The notes: generated from the sequence alone by a model not told the origin. 64,000 nt of DNA from Prauserella halophila (GCF_024171895.1 NZ_JAMTCQ010000011.1:124001-188000); one strand, 5' to 3'. Positions 17,078-25,712 are shown, counted from the stretch's first letter. Translations and numbers: made by a program.

Positions 17078-18496
17078 TCAGCCGTGCTCGGCCCACCAGG
17101 TCCGGCCGGACTCGGGCAGGGTCGAGATCGGGTCGTAGTAGGGATAGCGCCGTTCGAGTGCCTCGGGGTCGTCCAGCTCGATGCCCGTGCGGTAGTTCTT
17201 CGTCCAGTACGAGATGCCGTGCTCCCGGTCGTACTCGGCGAGCTGGTGCACCCACCGCTTGCCGACGTAGGGCACGTCGCACACGATGCGCGGCGTCGCA
17301 TAGCCCGGCAGGTAGCCCATGATCGCGTGCTGCAGGTGCTGCGCCTCGGCGACCGACAGTCGCCAGTGCTCGGCGTTCGGGATCATGTCGCACATGTAGA
17401 AGTAGTACGGCAGGATGCCGGCCTCGCCCTGGAGCGCGAAGCACAGGTCGAGCAGCGCGGTGGAGGTGTCGTTCACGCCGCGCATGAGCACGCCCTGGTT
17501 GCGCACGTCCCGCACGCCCACCTCGAGGGCGGTCCGCGTGGCTTCCGCGACGAGCGGGGTCACCGATTGCGCGTGGTTGACGTGCGTGTGGATCGCCAGG
17601 TTGACGCCGCGCCGCCGCGCGGTGCCGGCGACGCGCTCGAGCCCCTCGACGATCTTGGGTTGCAGCCAGTGCTGCGGCAAGCCGGCGAGTGCCTTCGTGG
17701 CGAGGCGGATGTCGCGCACGGTCTCGATCTCCAGCAGCCGCATGAGGAACGCCTCGAGCTGGTGCCACGGCACGTTCGCCACGTCGCCGCCGGAGACCAC
17801 GACGTCGCGCACGCCCGGGGTGCGCTTGAGGTAGTCGACGATCGCATCCTGCCGGTCGACCGGTTTGAGCTCGAGCTTGTGCTTGTCGATCTGCTCGGTC
17901 GAGTTTCCGACGAGGTCCATGCGGGTGCAGTGGCCGCAGTACTGCGGGCAGGTGGACAGCAGCTCGGCGAGCACCTTGGTGGGGTAGCGGTGGGTCAGTC
18001 CTTCGACGACCCACATCTCCGCCTCGTGCAGCGAATCGCGTTCCGAGTGCGGATGGCTCGGCCACTCCGGATCGCGGTCGCTGCGCACCGGAAGCATGTA
18101 GCGCCGGATCGGATCGGCGTAGAGCGCGTCGGTGAACTCGCGCGGGTCGGTGCCGGCCTGCGTCGCCATCGTGTTGAGCATCTGCGGCGGGAGCAGCATC
18201 GACATGGTCGCCATGTCGCGCTGGTCGGCGGCCAGGTCCTCGAAGAACCGGTCCTCGACCAGATCGCCCACCAGGTTGCGGAGTTGCTTGATGTTGCGGA
18301 CGCAGTGGACCCGCTGCCACTGGGCGTCGCGCCATTGCGCCTCGGTCACATCGCGCCAGCCGGGGAAGCGGCGCCAGTCGGGTTCGGCCAGTTCGGCGCG
18401 CCGGTACTCGTAGGGCTGTTCGACGCCGTGCCGGCCCGCCTGGTCGGCGGACGCGGACGGGTGTGCGCCGGCAGCAGACTCCTGGGTCGCAGTCAC
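17078..18496 (-). CDS. KamA family radical SAM aminomutase (lysine 2,3-aminomutase-like)
   Basis: A 472-residue radical SAM enzyme that uses a 4Fe-4S cluster, S-adenosylmethionine and PLP to shift an amino group between C2 and C3. The cluster cysteines are Cys183, Cys187 and Cys190 (CPQYCGHC), followed by SGGD. Both acidic residues that bind the substrate side chain in clostridial lysine 2,3-aminomutase have counterparts (YMCDM and VCDVP), as does the PLP lysine (VPYVGK). That supports lysine or a similar diamino acid as substrate. No acetyltransferase, second beta-lysine gene or efp-like gene is adjacent, so its product's fate is open. GTG start at 18496 after AGGAG; divergent from the amidohydrolase. 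Confidence 0.85.
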   Translation of the reverse strand: MTATQESAAGAHPSASADQAGRHGVEQPYEYRRAELAEPDWRRFPGWRDVTEAQWRDAQWQRVHCVRNIKQLRNLVGDLVEDRFFEDLAADQRDMATMSMLLPPQMLNTMATQAGTDPREFTDALYADPIRRYMLPVRSDRDPEWPSHPHSERDSLHEAEMWVVEGLTHRYPTKVLAELLSTCPQYCGHCTRMDLVGNSTEQIDKHKLELKPVDRQDAIVDYLKRTPGVRDVVVSGGDVANVPWHQLEAFLMRLLEIETVRDIRLATKALAGLPQHWLQPKIVEGLERVAGTARRRGVNLAIHTHVNHAQSVTPLVAEATRTALEVGVRDVRNQGVLMRGVNDTSTALLDLCFALQGEAGILPYYFYMCDMIPNAEHWRLSVAEAQHLQHAIMGYLPGYATPRIVCDVPYVGKRWVHQLAEYDREHGISYWTKNYRTGIELDDPEALERRYPYYDPISTLPESGRTWWAEHG

Positions 18497-18594
18497 ATCT
18501 GCTCCTAAACTCGCGGATACGTTGAAATTATCCTGTCATATCGAGAATTGGATGCAAACATTATCGCCACCTTCGTCGTGGCACACTGCCGGGC
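18497..18594. promoter_or_regulatory. A+T-rich divergent promoter region
   Basis: These 98 bp between the divergent aminomutase and amidohydrolase genes are markedly A+T-rich compared with their surroundings (for example TTGAAATTATCC and ATTGGATGCAAACATTATC). They probably hold both promoters. I could not place -35 and -10 hexamers with standard spacing with certainty, nor a clear dyad operator. Confidence 0.45.
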
Positions 18595-20232
18595 GTGACG
18601 AGTTCTTCCCCTGACACCACTGGTTCCCGCGCCGAAGCTGCCCGCACGACCCTGCTGCTCGGCGGGCACATCCACACGCCCGCTTCGAGCGACGCCACCG
18701 CGATGGCCGTCACCGACGGCACGGTCGTGTGGGTCGGGCAGGACGGCCCCGGCCGCGCGCTCCACCCGGACGCCGAGGTGCTCGACCTCGACGGCGCGTT
18801 CGTCACGCCCGGGTTCGTCGATGCCCACGTGCACGCCACCAACGCCGGACTCCACCTGGCCGGTGTCGACCTGGCCCGCGTACGCGACGCGGGTGAGCTG
18901 CTCGCAGCGGTGCGCGGTGCGGCCACGCCCGGCGAGGTGCTGATCGCCCACGGCTGGGACGAGACGCAGTGGACGGCCCCGCGGCTGCCGAGCCGCGCCG
19001 AGCTCGACGAGGCGGCCGCCGGCGCACCCGTGTACCTGAGCCGGGTGGACGTGCACTCGGCACTCGTGTCCAGTGCGCTCGTCGACCTCGCTCCGGGCAT
19101 CCGCGACCTGCCCGGCTGGTCCGACGACGGCCCCGTGACCAGGGAGGCACACTGTGCGGCGCTCACCGCCTCCCGCGCCGCGCTCACCCCGGCACATCGC
19201 CGCCGCGTTCAGGAGACCTTCCTGCGGGAGGCCGCCGCCCGCGGCATCGTCTCCGTGCACGAGAACGCCGCACCCGGCATCTCCAGCGAGGACGACCTCC
19301 GCGGCCTGCTCGACCTCGCCGCCACGCAGGCGCTGCCCGAGGTCGTCGGCTACTGGGGCGCCCGCGGCCAGGACGCCGTCGACACGGCCCGCGGGCTCGG
19401 CGCCCGCGGCCTGGCCGGTGACCTGCTCGTCGACGGCTCGCTCGGCTCGCGCACCGCGGCACTGCACGCGCCGTACGCCGACGCCGACACCACCGGCAAC
19501 CGCTACCTCGACGCCGACGAGATCGCCGACCACATCGCCCTGTGCACCGACGCCGGGCTCCAGGCAGGCTTCCACGTCATCGGCGACGCCGGCGTCGCCG
19601 AGGCCGTCGAAGGGTTCCGCCGGGCCGAGAAGCAGGTCGGCAGGCGAGCCCTCGTGGGCGCCAAGCATCGGCTCGAACACGTCGAGATGATCGCTGCGCA
19701 GCAGGCCGACGTCCTCGCCGGCTACAACGTCGCCGCATCGATGCAGCCGCTGTTCGACGGAAACTGGGGCGGCCGCGAGGGCATGTACGCCGCCCGGCTG
19801 GGCGCCGACCGCGCCGCCGGGCTGAACCCGTTCGCCGCGCTGGCGGCCGCCGGGGTGCCACTCGCCTTCGGCTCGGACGCACCCGTCACGCCACTCGCAC
19901 CGTGGGACAGCGTGCGCGCCGCCGTGCACCACCGCACCCTGGGCTCCGGGATCTCCCCGCGCGCCGCGTTCAACGCCCACACCCGGGGCGGACACCGCGC
20001 CGCAGGGGTGCAGGACGGCGTCACCGGGGCACTCGTGCCCGGCGCGCCCGCCCACTACGCGATCTGGGAACCGGTCGACCTGGTCGTCGCCGCTCCGGAC
20101 AGCCGGGTGCAGCGGTGGTCGACCGACCCGCGCGCCCAGATCCCCGGCCTGCCGCCGCTCGATCCCGACGCACCGCTGCCGACGTGCCTGCGCACCGTCC
20201 GCGCCGGTGAGGTCATCCACTCCCGTGACTGA
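18595..20232 (+). CDS. YtcJ-like metal-dependent amidohydrolase
   Basis: A 545-residue amidohydrolase_3 family protein with a TIM-barrel. Metal-site motifs are VDAHVHATN (HxH) near residue 80, HGWDETQW near residue 118, HVIGDAG and the HRLEHVEM segment, and a late FGSDAPVTP supplies the catalytic Asp. Related proteins hydrolyse N-acyl or cyclic amide bonds, but substrates differ widely and none can be assigned here. The GTG start at 18595 is near the divergent promoter. Its stop overlaps the beginning of lnt by 8 bp, so it is the first gene of a unit reaching at least ppm1. Confidence 0.82.
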   Translation: MTSSSPDTTGSRAEAARTTLLLGGHIHTPASSDATAMAVTDGTVVWVGQDGPGRALHPDAEVLDLDGAFVTPGFVDAHVHATNAGLHLAGVDLARVRDAGELLAAVRGAATPGEVLIAHGWDETQWTAPRLPSRAELDEAAAGAPVYLSRVDVHSALVSSALVDLAPGIRDLPGWSDDGPVTREAHCAALTASRAALTPAHRRRVQETFLREAAARGIVSVHENAAPGISSEDDLRGLLDLAATQALPEVVGYWGARGQDAVDTARGLGARGLAGDLLVDGSLGSRTAALHAPYADADTTGNRYLDADEIADHIALCTDAGLQAGFHVIGDAGVAEAVEGFRRAEKQVGRRALVGAKHRLEHVEMIAAQQADVLAGYNVAASMQPLFDGNWGGREGMYAARLGADRAAGLNPFAALAAAGVPLAFGSDAPVTPLAPWDSVRAAVHHRTLGSGISPRAAFNAHTRGGHRAAGVQDGVTGALVPGAPAHYAIWEPVDLVVAAPDSRVQRWSTDPRAQIPGLPPLDPDAPLPTCLRTVRAGEVIHSRD

Positions 20233-21898
20233 GTCGGGGGAGCAGCAGGCCACCGCGCCCGCCGACACCGCAGGCGCGGACACACCGGCGGCCGGTGCCG
20301 ACCCGGACGACGGCGGCCGGGACCCGAGCGTGACCGGCACCCGGTGGGAACGGCTGCGGCCCGCCGTTGGCCGGTTCGCCCTCGCCGCCACCTCGGGAAT
20401 CGTGCTGTTCCTGGCGTTCGCGCCACGACAGCTGTGGTGGCTGGCCCCGATCGCCTTCGCCGGGTTCGGCCTCGCCCTGCACGGCAGACGGCTGTGGGGC
20501 GCGGCGGGCTACGGCCTCGTGTTCGGCCTGGCGTTCAACCTGCTGCACCTGCTGTGGATCGACGACTTCCTCGGCGCCGAGTTCGGCCCCGGCCCGTGGC
20601 TGGCGCTGTCCGGGGTGATGGCGCTGTACGTCGCCGTCGCCGCCGGGCTGATGTCGTTCGCGGGACGGCTCCCCGGCGCGCCGGTCTGGCTCGCACTCGT
20701 GTTCCTGCTGCAGGAGTACGCCCGGTCCCGCTGGCCCGCGAACGGCTTCCCCTGGGGCCGGATCGGGTTCAGTCAGCCCGAGGGCGCCTACACCCCGCTC
20801 GCCGCGATCGGCGGCGCGCCGCTGGTCGGCTTCGCGGTCGTCACGTCGGGATTCGGGCTCGCCTGGCTCGTCGTGCACCTGCGCGGCCTGCCGGGCCTGC
20901 GCACGCGCGGCCCGCAATGGACCGGCCTCGCGCGCACCGCGGCCTACGCACTCGTGCCGCTGCTGGCGGGCCTGGTGCTCTGGCCCGCCGTCGGCACCGG
21001 CGCCGAGACCGGCCACCGCACCGTCGCCGTCGTTCAGGGCAACGCGCCGAACGCGGGCATCGGCCTGCTCGGCCGGCGCGACACCATCCGGGCGGGCGCG
21101 CTCGCCGAGCACGACCGGCTGACCACCCGGATCGACCGGGGCGAGGTCGCCCGGCCGGACCTCGTCGTGTGGCCCGAAACCACCGTCGACGTCGTCGGCG
21201 GCCGCGATTCCGAGGTCACCGCCGCGGTCGACGAGCTCGGCGTGCCCGCGCTCGTCGGCTCGCTGTACCGGACCGCAGACGGAAGGACCGACAACGCCGT
21301 CGTCGCCTGGCGCCCCGGCGACGGTCCGGGCCAGCGGTACGCGAAACAGGAGCTCGTACCGTTCTCGGAGTACGTGCCCATGCGGGAGATCGCCGCATGG
21401 TTCACCCCGTTCGTCGGCAACACGCAGGACATGCGCTGGGGCGACGAACCCGGCGTTTTCGACATCGCAGGCACGCGGGTGGGTACCGCGATCTGCTACG
21501 AGGCCGCCTACGACTACCCGTCCCGCGACGCGGTGCACGCGGGCGCCCGCATGCTCGTGCTGCCGACGAACAACGCGTGGTTCGGCGACGGGGAGATGAC
21601 CTACCAGCAGCTCGCGATGGCCCGCCTGCGCGCCGTCGAGCACGGACGCGCCGTCGTCGTCGCGGCGACCAGTGGCGTGAGCGCCGTCGTCCGGCCGGAC
21701 GGTACGGTCTCGCGGCAGACGGAGATGTACACGGCCGATTCCCTGGTTGCCGACGTGCCGCTGCGGGAAACGACTACGCTGGCGGACCGGTTCGGACCGT
21801 GGACCGAACGAGTGATGCTCGGCGCGGCTGTCTGCGCGGTGCTCGCCGGATTCGCCCTGCGGCGCCGTCCGGTGCACACGACCGGCCGGGACGGCTGA
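20225..21898 (+). CDS. lnt: Apolipoprotein N-acyltransferase
   Basis: A 557-residue membrane enzyme that transfers a fatty acyl chain to the N-terminus of lipoproteins. A hydrophilic N-terminal tail of about 50 residues precedes several membrane helices (about 52-250) and a nitrilase-type periplasmic domain. The catalytic triad is intact: Glu318 (VWPETTVD), Lys374 (YAKQELVPF) and Cys424 (GTAICYEAAYD). A final transmembrane helix closes the protein. In M. tuberculosis this domain is fused to polyprenol-phosphate-mannose synthase in Ppm1; here the two are separate adjacent genes. GTG at 20225 is used; an in-frame ATG at 20207 is possible. Confidence 0.92.
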   Translation: MTESGEQQATAPADTAGADTPAAGADPDDGGRDPSVTGTRWERLRPAVGRFALAATSGIVLFLAFAPRQLWWLAPIAFAGFGLALHGRRLWGAAGYGLVFGLAFNLLHLLWIDDFLGAEFGPGPWLALSGVMALYVAVAAGLMSFAGRLPGAPVWLALVFLLQEYARSRWPANGFPWGRIGFSQPEGAYTPLAAIGGAPLVGFAVVTSGFGLAWLVVHLRGLPGLRTRGPQWTGLARTAAYALVPLLAGLVLWPAVGTGAETGHRTVAVVQGNAPNAGIGLLGRRDTIRAGALAEHDRLTTRIDRGEVARPDLVVWPETTVDVVGGRDSEVTAAVDELGVPALVGSLYRTADGRTDNAVVAWRPGDGPGQRYAKQELVPFSEYVPMREIAAWFTPFVGNTQDMRWGDEPGVFDIAGTRVGTAICYEAAYDYPSRDAVHAGARMLVLPTNNAWFGDGEMTYQQLAMARLRAVEHGRAVVVAATSGVSAVVRPDGTVSRQTEMYTADSLVADVPLRETTTLADRFGPWTERVMLGAAVCAVLAGFALRRRPVHTTGRDG

Positions 21899-22011
21899 CG
21901 CCGCCGGACCGCACACACGTCACGGCGGCAGAACCGGGCGAGAAACCCGGCGCGGCCACGACGTGGTGGCCGGTGAACCACGGCGCACCGCACGGCGGTG
22001 ACGCCGCAACC

Positions 22012-22038
22012 GACAGGGGAGACAGGGGAGACAGGGGA
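22012..22038 (+). repeat. Three tandem GACAGGGGA units before ppm1
   Basis: GACAGGGGA is repeated exactly three times (22012-22020, 22021-22029, 22030-22038). The last copy supplies the Shine-Dalgarno AGGGGAG five to six bases before the ATG at 22044. Copy number could alter ribosome access. Confidence 0.7.
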
Positions 22039-22043
22039 GCGAC

Positions 22044-22808
22044 ATGGCGGAGGGCTCACACGCCGGCACGACCGAACCCGTGCTGGTGATCATCCCGACC
22101 TACAACGAGCGGGAGAACCTCACGCCGCTCCTGCAGCGCCTCCACGACGCGCTGCCCGACGTGCACGTACTCGTCGTCGACGACGGCAGCCCGGACGGCA
22201 CCGGCGAGCTCGCCGACAAGGTCGCCGCCTCCGACGACCGCGTCCACGTGCTGCACCGCACCGAGAAGGCCGGTCTCGGCGCCGCCTACATCGCGGGCTT
22301 CCACTGGGGCCTCGCCCGTGACTACCGCACCCTCGTGGAGATGGACGCCGACGGATCCCACGCGCCGGAGGACCTGCCGCGGCTGCTCGCCGCGCTCGAC
22401 GAGTCCGACCTCGTCATCGGTTCGCGCTACGTACCGGGCGGTGCCCTCGTGAACTGGCCGAAACGCCGGGAGATGCTGTCCCGCGGCGCCAACATCTACT
22501 CGCGACTCGCACTCGGCGTGCCGGTCAACGACATGACAGCCGGATTCCGTGCCTACCGCGCGCAGGTCCTGTCCGCACTGCCGCTCGACGAGATCGCCTC
22601 GGCGGGCTACTGCTTCCAGATCGACCTGACGCTGCGCACCGCGGAGGCCGGGTTCGACATCGTCGAGGTGCCGATCACGTTCACCGAACGGGAAGTCGGC
22701 ACCTCGAAGATGAACGGGTCGATCGTCGGCGAGGCGATGCTCCGAGTCGCCCAATGGGGTCTGCACCGGCGCCTCGGGCAGGTGCGCAGGCTCGTGACGC
22801 GGCGTTGA
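22044..22808 (+). CDS. ppm1: Polyprenol monophosphomannose synthase
   Basis: A 254-residue family 2 glycosyltransferase that moves mannose from GDP-mannose to polyprenyl phosphate, supplying the mannosyl donor for lipomannan/lipoarabinomannan and protein O-mannosylation. Motifs: [11 protein letters not shown] at the start of the fold, [10 protein letters not shown], and the DxD-type [13 protein letters not shown]. The conserved TAGFRAYR follows. There are no transmembrane segments, so it resembles the soluble D2 domain of mycobacterial Ppm1. It lies about 145 bp downstream of lnt, which in mycobacteria supplies the membrane domain that stimulates this enzyme. Confidence 0.93.
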   Translation: MAEGSHAGTTEPVLVIIPTYNERENLTPLLQRLHDALPDVHVLVVDDGSPDGTGELADKVAASDDRVHVLHRTEKAGLGAAYIAGFHWGLARDYRTLVEMDADGSHAPEDLPRLLAALDESDLVIGSRYVPGGALVNWPKRREMLSRGANIYSRLALGVPVNDMTAGFRAYRAQVLSALPLDEIASAGYCFQIDLTLRTAEAGFDIVEVPITFTEREVGTSKMNGSIVGEAMLRVAQWGLHRRLGQVRRLVTRR

Positions 22809-22810
22809 TC

Positions 22811-23755
22811 GTGCTCACGGCAGCCGACGTCGCCGCAGCCCGGGAGCGGATCCGCGGCCACATCCGCACGACCCCGCTGGTGCAGGCCGACCCGGCCGAG
22901 TGCCGCGCCGATCCCGCGGCGACCGTGTGGTTCAAACTGGAACACCTGCAGCACACCGGTTCGTTCAAGGCCCGCGGCGCATACAACCGCATCCTCACCG
23001 CGGCCGCCGACGGACATCTGACCGACGCGGGCGTCGTGGCCGCCTCGGGCGGCAACGCGGGCCTGGCCGTCGCCCACGCCGCCGCCCGGCAGGGCGTGCC
23101 CGCGCGGGTGCACGTGCCGGAGACGGCACCGGCGGTGAAGCAGGCCAAGCTCGCCGAACTCGGCGCCACCGTCGTCGCCACCGGGACGAAGTACGCCGAT
23201 GCCTACGACGCGGCGACGACCGACATCGCCGAAACCGGCGCGCTGTTCTGCCACGCCTACGACCAGCCCGAGATCTGCGCAGGCCAGGGCACACTCGGTG
23301 CGGAACTGCTGGACCAGACCGGCGGCGTCGACACGATCCTCGTCGCCGTGGGCGGCGGCGGGCTCCTCGCCGGCATCGCCGCGGCGGCCGAGGGCCGGGC
23401 CCACGTCGTCGGTGTCGAACCCGCGACGATCCCGACGCTGCACACCGCGCTCGCCGAGGGCGGCCCGGTGGCCGTCGACGTCTCGGGCGTCGCGGCCGAC
23501 GCGCTCGGCGCCACCCGCATCGGCGAGATCGCCCACGCGGTCGCCACGCGCACCGGCGTGACCTCGGTCCTGGTCGACGACGCCGACATCGTCGCGGCAC
23601 GGACGCTGCTGTGGCAGAAGTTCCGCCTCGTCGTCGAACACGGCACCGCGGCCGCGCTCGCCGCTCTGCTCTCCGGCGCCTACCGGCCCGCCGCGGGCGA
23701 GCGAGTCGCCGTCGTGCTGTGCGGTGCCAACACCGACCCGTCCGATCTCGCCTGA
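22811..23755 (+). CDS. Threonine/serine dehydratase-like PLP enzyme
   Basis: A 314-residue fold type II PLP enzyme. The Schiff-base lysine is Lys53 in HTGSFKARGA; SGGNAG near residue 80 binds the PLP ring region and GGGGLLAG near residue 180 binds phosphate. It lacks the C-terminal ACT regulatory domain of biosynthetic IlvA, so it is more like catabolic threonine/serine dehydratases or a racemase. Reaction: L-threonine or L-serine to 2-oxo acid plus ammonia. The start is GTG at 22811, or TTG at 22805 overlapping the ppm1 stop; either way it is tightly linked to ppm1. Confidence 0.85.
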   Translation: MLTAADVAAARERIRGHIRTTPLVQADPAECRADPAATVWFKLEHLQHTGSFKARGAYNRILTAAADGHLTDAGVVAASGGNAGLAVAHAAARQGVPARVHVPETAPAVKQAKLAELGATVVATGTKYADAYDAATTDIAETGALFCHAYDQPEICAGQGTLGAELLDQTGGVDTILVAVGGGGLLAGIAAAAEGRAHVVGVEPATIPTLHTALAEGGPVAVDVSGVAADALGATRIGEIAHAVATRTGVTSVLVDDADIVAARTLLWQKFRLVVEHGTAAALAALLSGAYRPAAGERVAVVLCGANTDPSDLA

Positions 23756-23785
23756 CGATTCCGCGCAACCGGGAGGGTACGAACG

Positions 23786-24175
23786 ATGACGTTCCTCGCA
23801 CTCGGAGTCGCACTCGCCGTCCTGATCGGACTTGCGGTGATGCAGCTCCTCTTCATCGGAGGCCGGCAGGTCGGGGAGTACGTGTGGGGAGGGCAGCATC
23901 GCGTCGCGACACCCCGCCTGCGACGCGCGGCCGTGGTCGCCATCGTGCTGTACGCCGAGTTCGCCCTCTTGTTGCTGAGCCGAGCCGGTGTCCTGCCCGG
24001 TGGCGACACCACGGCGATCACGGCGGCCACCTGGGTGCTGCTGGCCTACTGTGCGAGCAGCATCGCGCTGAGCGCGGTCTCGCGCAGCCGGCGCGAACGC
24101 ATCGTCCAGACGCCCGTCAGCATTCTGCTCGCCCTCGGCGCGCTGGTCGTCGCGATCAACGGCACCGGCGCCTGA
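23786..24175 (+). CDS. Small four-helix membrane protein, unknown
   Basis: A 129-residue protein with four predicted membrane helices: residues 2-24, about 46-66, 75-98 and 109-126. A short basic loop (SRSRRER) precedes the last helix. It follows the dehydratase by 30 bp on the same strand, with GGGAGG upstream of the ATG. I do not recognise a family or catalytic motif. It could be a small accessory membrane protein of the same transcript. Confidence 0.7.
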   Translation: MTFLALGVALAVLIGLAVMQLLFIGGRQVGEYVWGGQHRVATPRLRRAAVVAIVLYAEFALLLLSRAGVLPGGDTTAITAATWVLLAYCASSIALSAVSRSRRERIVQTPVSILLALGALVVAINGTGA

Positions 24176-24254
24176 CACCGCAACCCGCACCGGCAGGGAG
24201 TAACGAACGGATCCGCACCATGTGGTTCGACGTGGTGTTCCGCAGCCCCGGCCG

Positions 24255-24409
24255 GTGACTCGTCCACGACGGAGCTCCGGCACCTGGAGTCCCGCGTCGG
24301 CGCCCAGGCGATCGCGTGCCAGCTCCACCATCCTCACGCTGGCGTTGATGAGGCTGTCCTCGTTCGCCGCCGTGTACGCCTCGGCGAAGTCGTTGTAGTC
24401 GTTCACCAC
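24255..24409 (-). pseudogene. Remnant of a class I SAM-dependent methyltransferase
   Basis: The translated minus strand from GTG 24406 begins DYNDFAEAYTAANEDSLINA, which resembles the N-terminus of a common actinobacterial methyltransferase family. It then jumps to MVELARDRLGADAGLQV, which resembles the post-motif-I region of the same family. The segment between, which should carry the SAM-binding glycine loop, is missing in frame, and the homology stops near 24272. No complete enzyme can be made. It looks like a decayed gene with internal and C-terminal deletions. Family assignment is from memory of the motif order. Confidence 0.55.
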
Positions 24410-24468
24410 GGAGTCACGGTGCACAGCCACGGGAGCCGATCCTGCCAGGTCTCGTGGCCGCGCACCGG

Positions 24469-24822
24469 TCAGGTTCGGTGGGCGAGCACGTTCACGACCG
24501 TGCCGCTGGGGTCCGCCACGAAGAAGCGGCGCACGCCCCACGGTTCGTCGGTCAGCGGATACACGACGCGGAGACCGCGGCGTACGACCTCGGCGTGCGC
24601 GGCGTCGACCGCGGCCGGCTCACCCACGTCGATTCCGAAGCGCGGCGAAGGGCTCTCCATCCCGCGCGGTGGAATGAGGACCTGGTCGGAGGGATCGACG
24701 GGCGACGTCAAACCGAGCACCGGCTCTTCCATGGCGACCTCGAACCCGAACACTGCGACGTAGAACTCCCGGGACGCGGCGAGGTCATCTCCGTCGGCGT
24801 AGGGAATGATTCTCTTGATCAT
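24469..24822 (-). CDS. VOC/glyoxalase superfamily protein
   Basis: A 117-residue single-domain protein with the vicinal-oxygen-chelate fold, as in bleomycin-resistance and glyoxalase-like proteins. It starts RIIPYADGDDLAASREFYVAVFGF and ends with FFVADPSGTVVNVL, the usual metal-binding strand. Substrate unknown. The ATG at 24822 is chosen as the family start; an upstream in-frame extension would be non-homologous. Confidence 0.75.
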   Translation of the reverse strand: MIKRIIPYADGDDLAASREFYVAVFGFEVAMEEPVLGLTSPVDPSDQVLIPPRGMESPSPRFGIDVGEPAAVDAAHAEVVRRGLRVVYPLTDEPWGVRRFFVADPSGTVVNVLAHRT

Positions 24823-24959
24823 GAACGCACGATCGCAGGTCCGCTGCCCGGTTGGCTTGGAAAAACGGGACCGCTCGTACGTCGAAGGCGACTGAGGCGG
24901 CGACTCGGCAGCATTCGACGACATGCACCGACCCGCGTCGTGACCGCCGAGCGAACGGC

Positions 24960-25022
24960 CCCGCCACAGACGTTGGCGCCCGCACCTCGGGGTGAGGTGC
25001 GGGCGCCAACGTCTGTGGTGGG
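24960..25022 (-). terminator. Long near-perfect hairpin downstream of rbpA
   Basis: A 25-bp perfect stem (24964-24988 with 24994-25018) extends to 29 bp through one G-T pair and three C-G pairs, around a 5-nt GGGGT loop. There is no T tract. It lies 87 bp past the rbpA stop and before the VOC gene on the same strand, so it is a likely intrinsic or processing terminator for rbpA. Confidence 0.7.
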
Positions 25023-25108
25023 AGCGAAATCTCCGGCTGACGGCCCCTGCGAGCCTGTCTCGGCGAGGTCGTCAGTGAGATCGCGATCTCACGTGAGGAG
25101 CCGAAGCG

Positions 25109-25450
25109 TCACACGCGACCGCGGCGGGCCTTCAGCTCCTCGAGTCGCTCGTTGAGCAGTTCCTCGAGTTCCGGCACCGACCGGCGTTCCAGGAGCATGT
25201 CCCAGTGCGTGCGCGGCGGCTTGGCCTCCTTCGGCGCCGTCTGTCCACCCTCGATGATGTCCGACTCACTGCCGTGCAGCCGGCATTCCCACGTCGGGGG
25301 GATCTCGGCGTCGTCGGAGAACGGAACCTCGAACTCGTGACCCTTGGGGCAGGCGTAGCGCACGCTACGTCGCGGAGCGAGGTCGTGGTTGCGGTCGGTC
25401 TCGTAGCTAACCGCTCCCATCCTGCTGCCACGGAGAACACGGTCGGCCAT
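25109..25450 (-). CDS. rbpA: RNA polymerase-binding protein RbpA
   Basis: A 113-residue actinobacterium-specific transcription factor that binds RNA polymerase and group 1/2 sigma factors and stabilises open promoter complexes. The N-terminal tail begins MADRVLRGSRMGAVSYETDR, then a compact core with cysteines at YACPKGHEF and WECRLHG, a basic linker (KPPRTHWDMLLERRS) and the C-terminal sigma-interaction helix (ELEELLNERLEEL). The start at 25450 follows AAAGGA. In mycobacteria rbpA is adjacent to ppm1, as it nearly is here. A SigR-type promoter lies upstream. Confidence 0.95.
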   Translation of the reverse strand: MADRVLRGSRMGAVSYETDRNHDLAPRRSVRYACPKGHEFEVPFSDDAEIPPTWECRLHGSESDIIEGGQTAPKEAKPPRTHWDMLLERRSVPELEELLNERLEELKARRGRV

Positions 25451-25504
25451 GATGAGTCCTTTCGGTCGGCTCCCGGTGGAGCCCGGGGTCGTGCTCACCG
25501 AGTG

Positions 25505-25532
25505 CAACGAACGTCGCCGCCGGGTCATTCCC
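25505..25532 (-). promoter_or_regulatory. SigR/SigH-type promoter of rbpA
   Basis: On the minus strand GGGAAT (complement of 25527-25532) is followed by exactly 18 bp and then GTTG (complement of 25505-25508). This matches the thiol-oxidative-stress sigma SigR (SigH in mycobacteria) consensus GGAAT-N18-GTT. Transcription would start roughly 50 bp before the rbpA ATG. Streptomyces rbpA is known to be under SigR. Confidence 0.75.
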
Positions 25533-25712
25533 CGTACGCCGGATCGTTACCCACGGCACTCGGTACACCCGCCGCGACGAATCGCGCCGGAACAACAGTC
25601 TTCTCCCCAGTGGGAGACGGCAGCCGCGCTCGTATGACGCTCCGACGGAGCGCGTCTCGGGTGCATCCCCCGGAGAGGGGATCCGGCATCGCGGAGTGTG
25701 CCGGTCCGGTCG

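Noticed and set aside
17078-18496. EF-P lysylation enzyme EpmB
   Set aside because: The protein is longer than EpmB, and no epmA or efp gene is adjacent; a general KamA family call is safer.
22607-24541. A 644-codon minus-strand frame across ppm1, dehydratase and the membrane-protein gene
   Set aside because: Only its first part (24255-24409) resembles a known family; the rest is antisense to clear genes.
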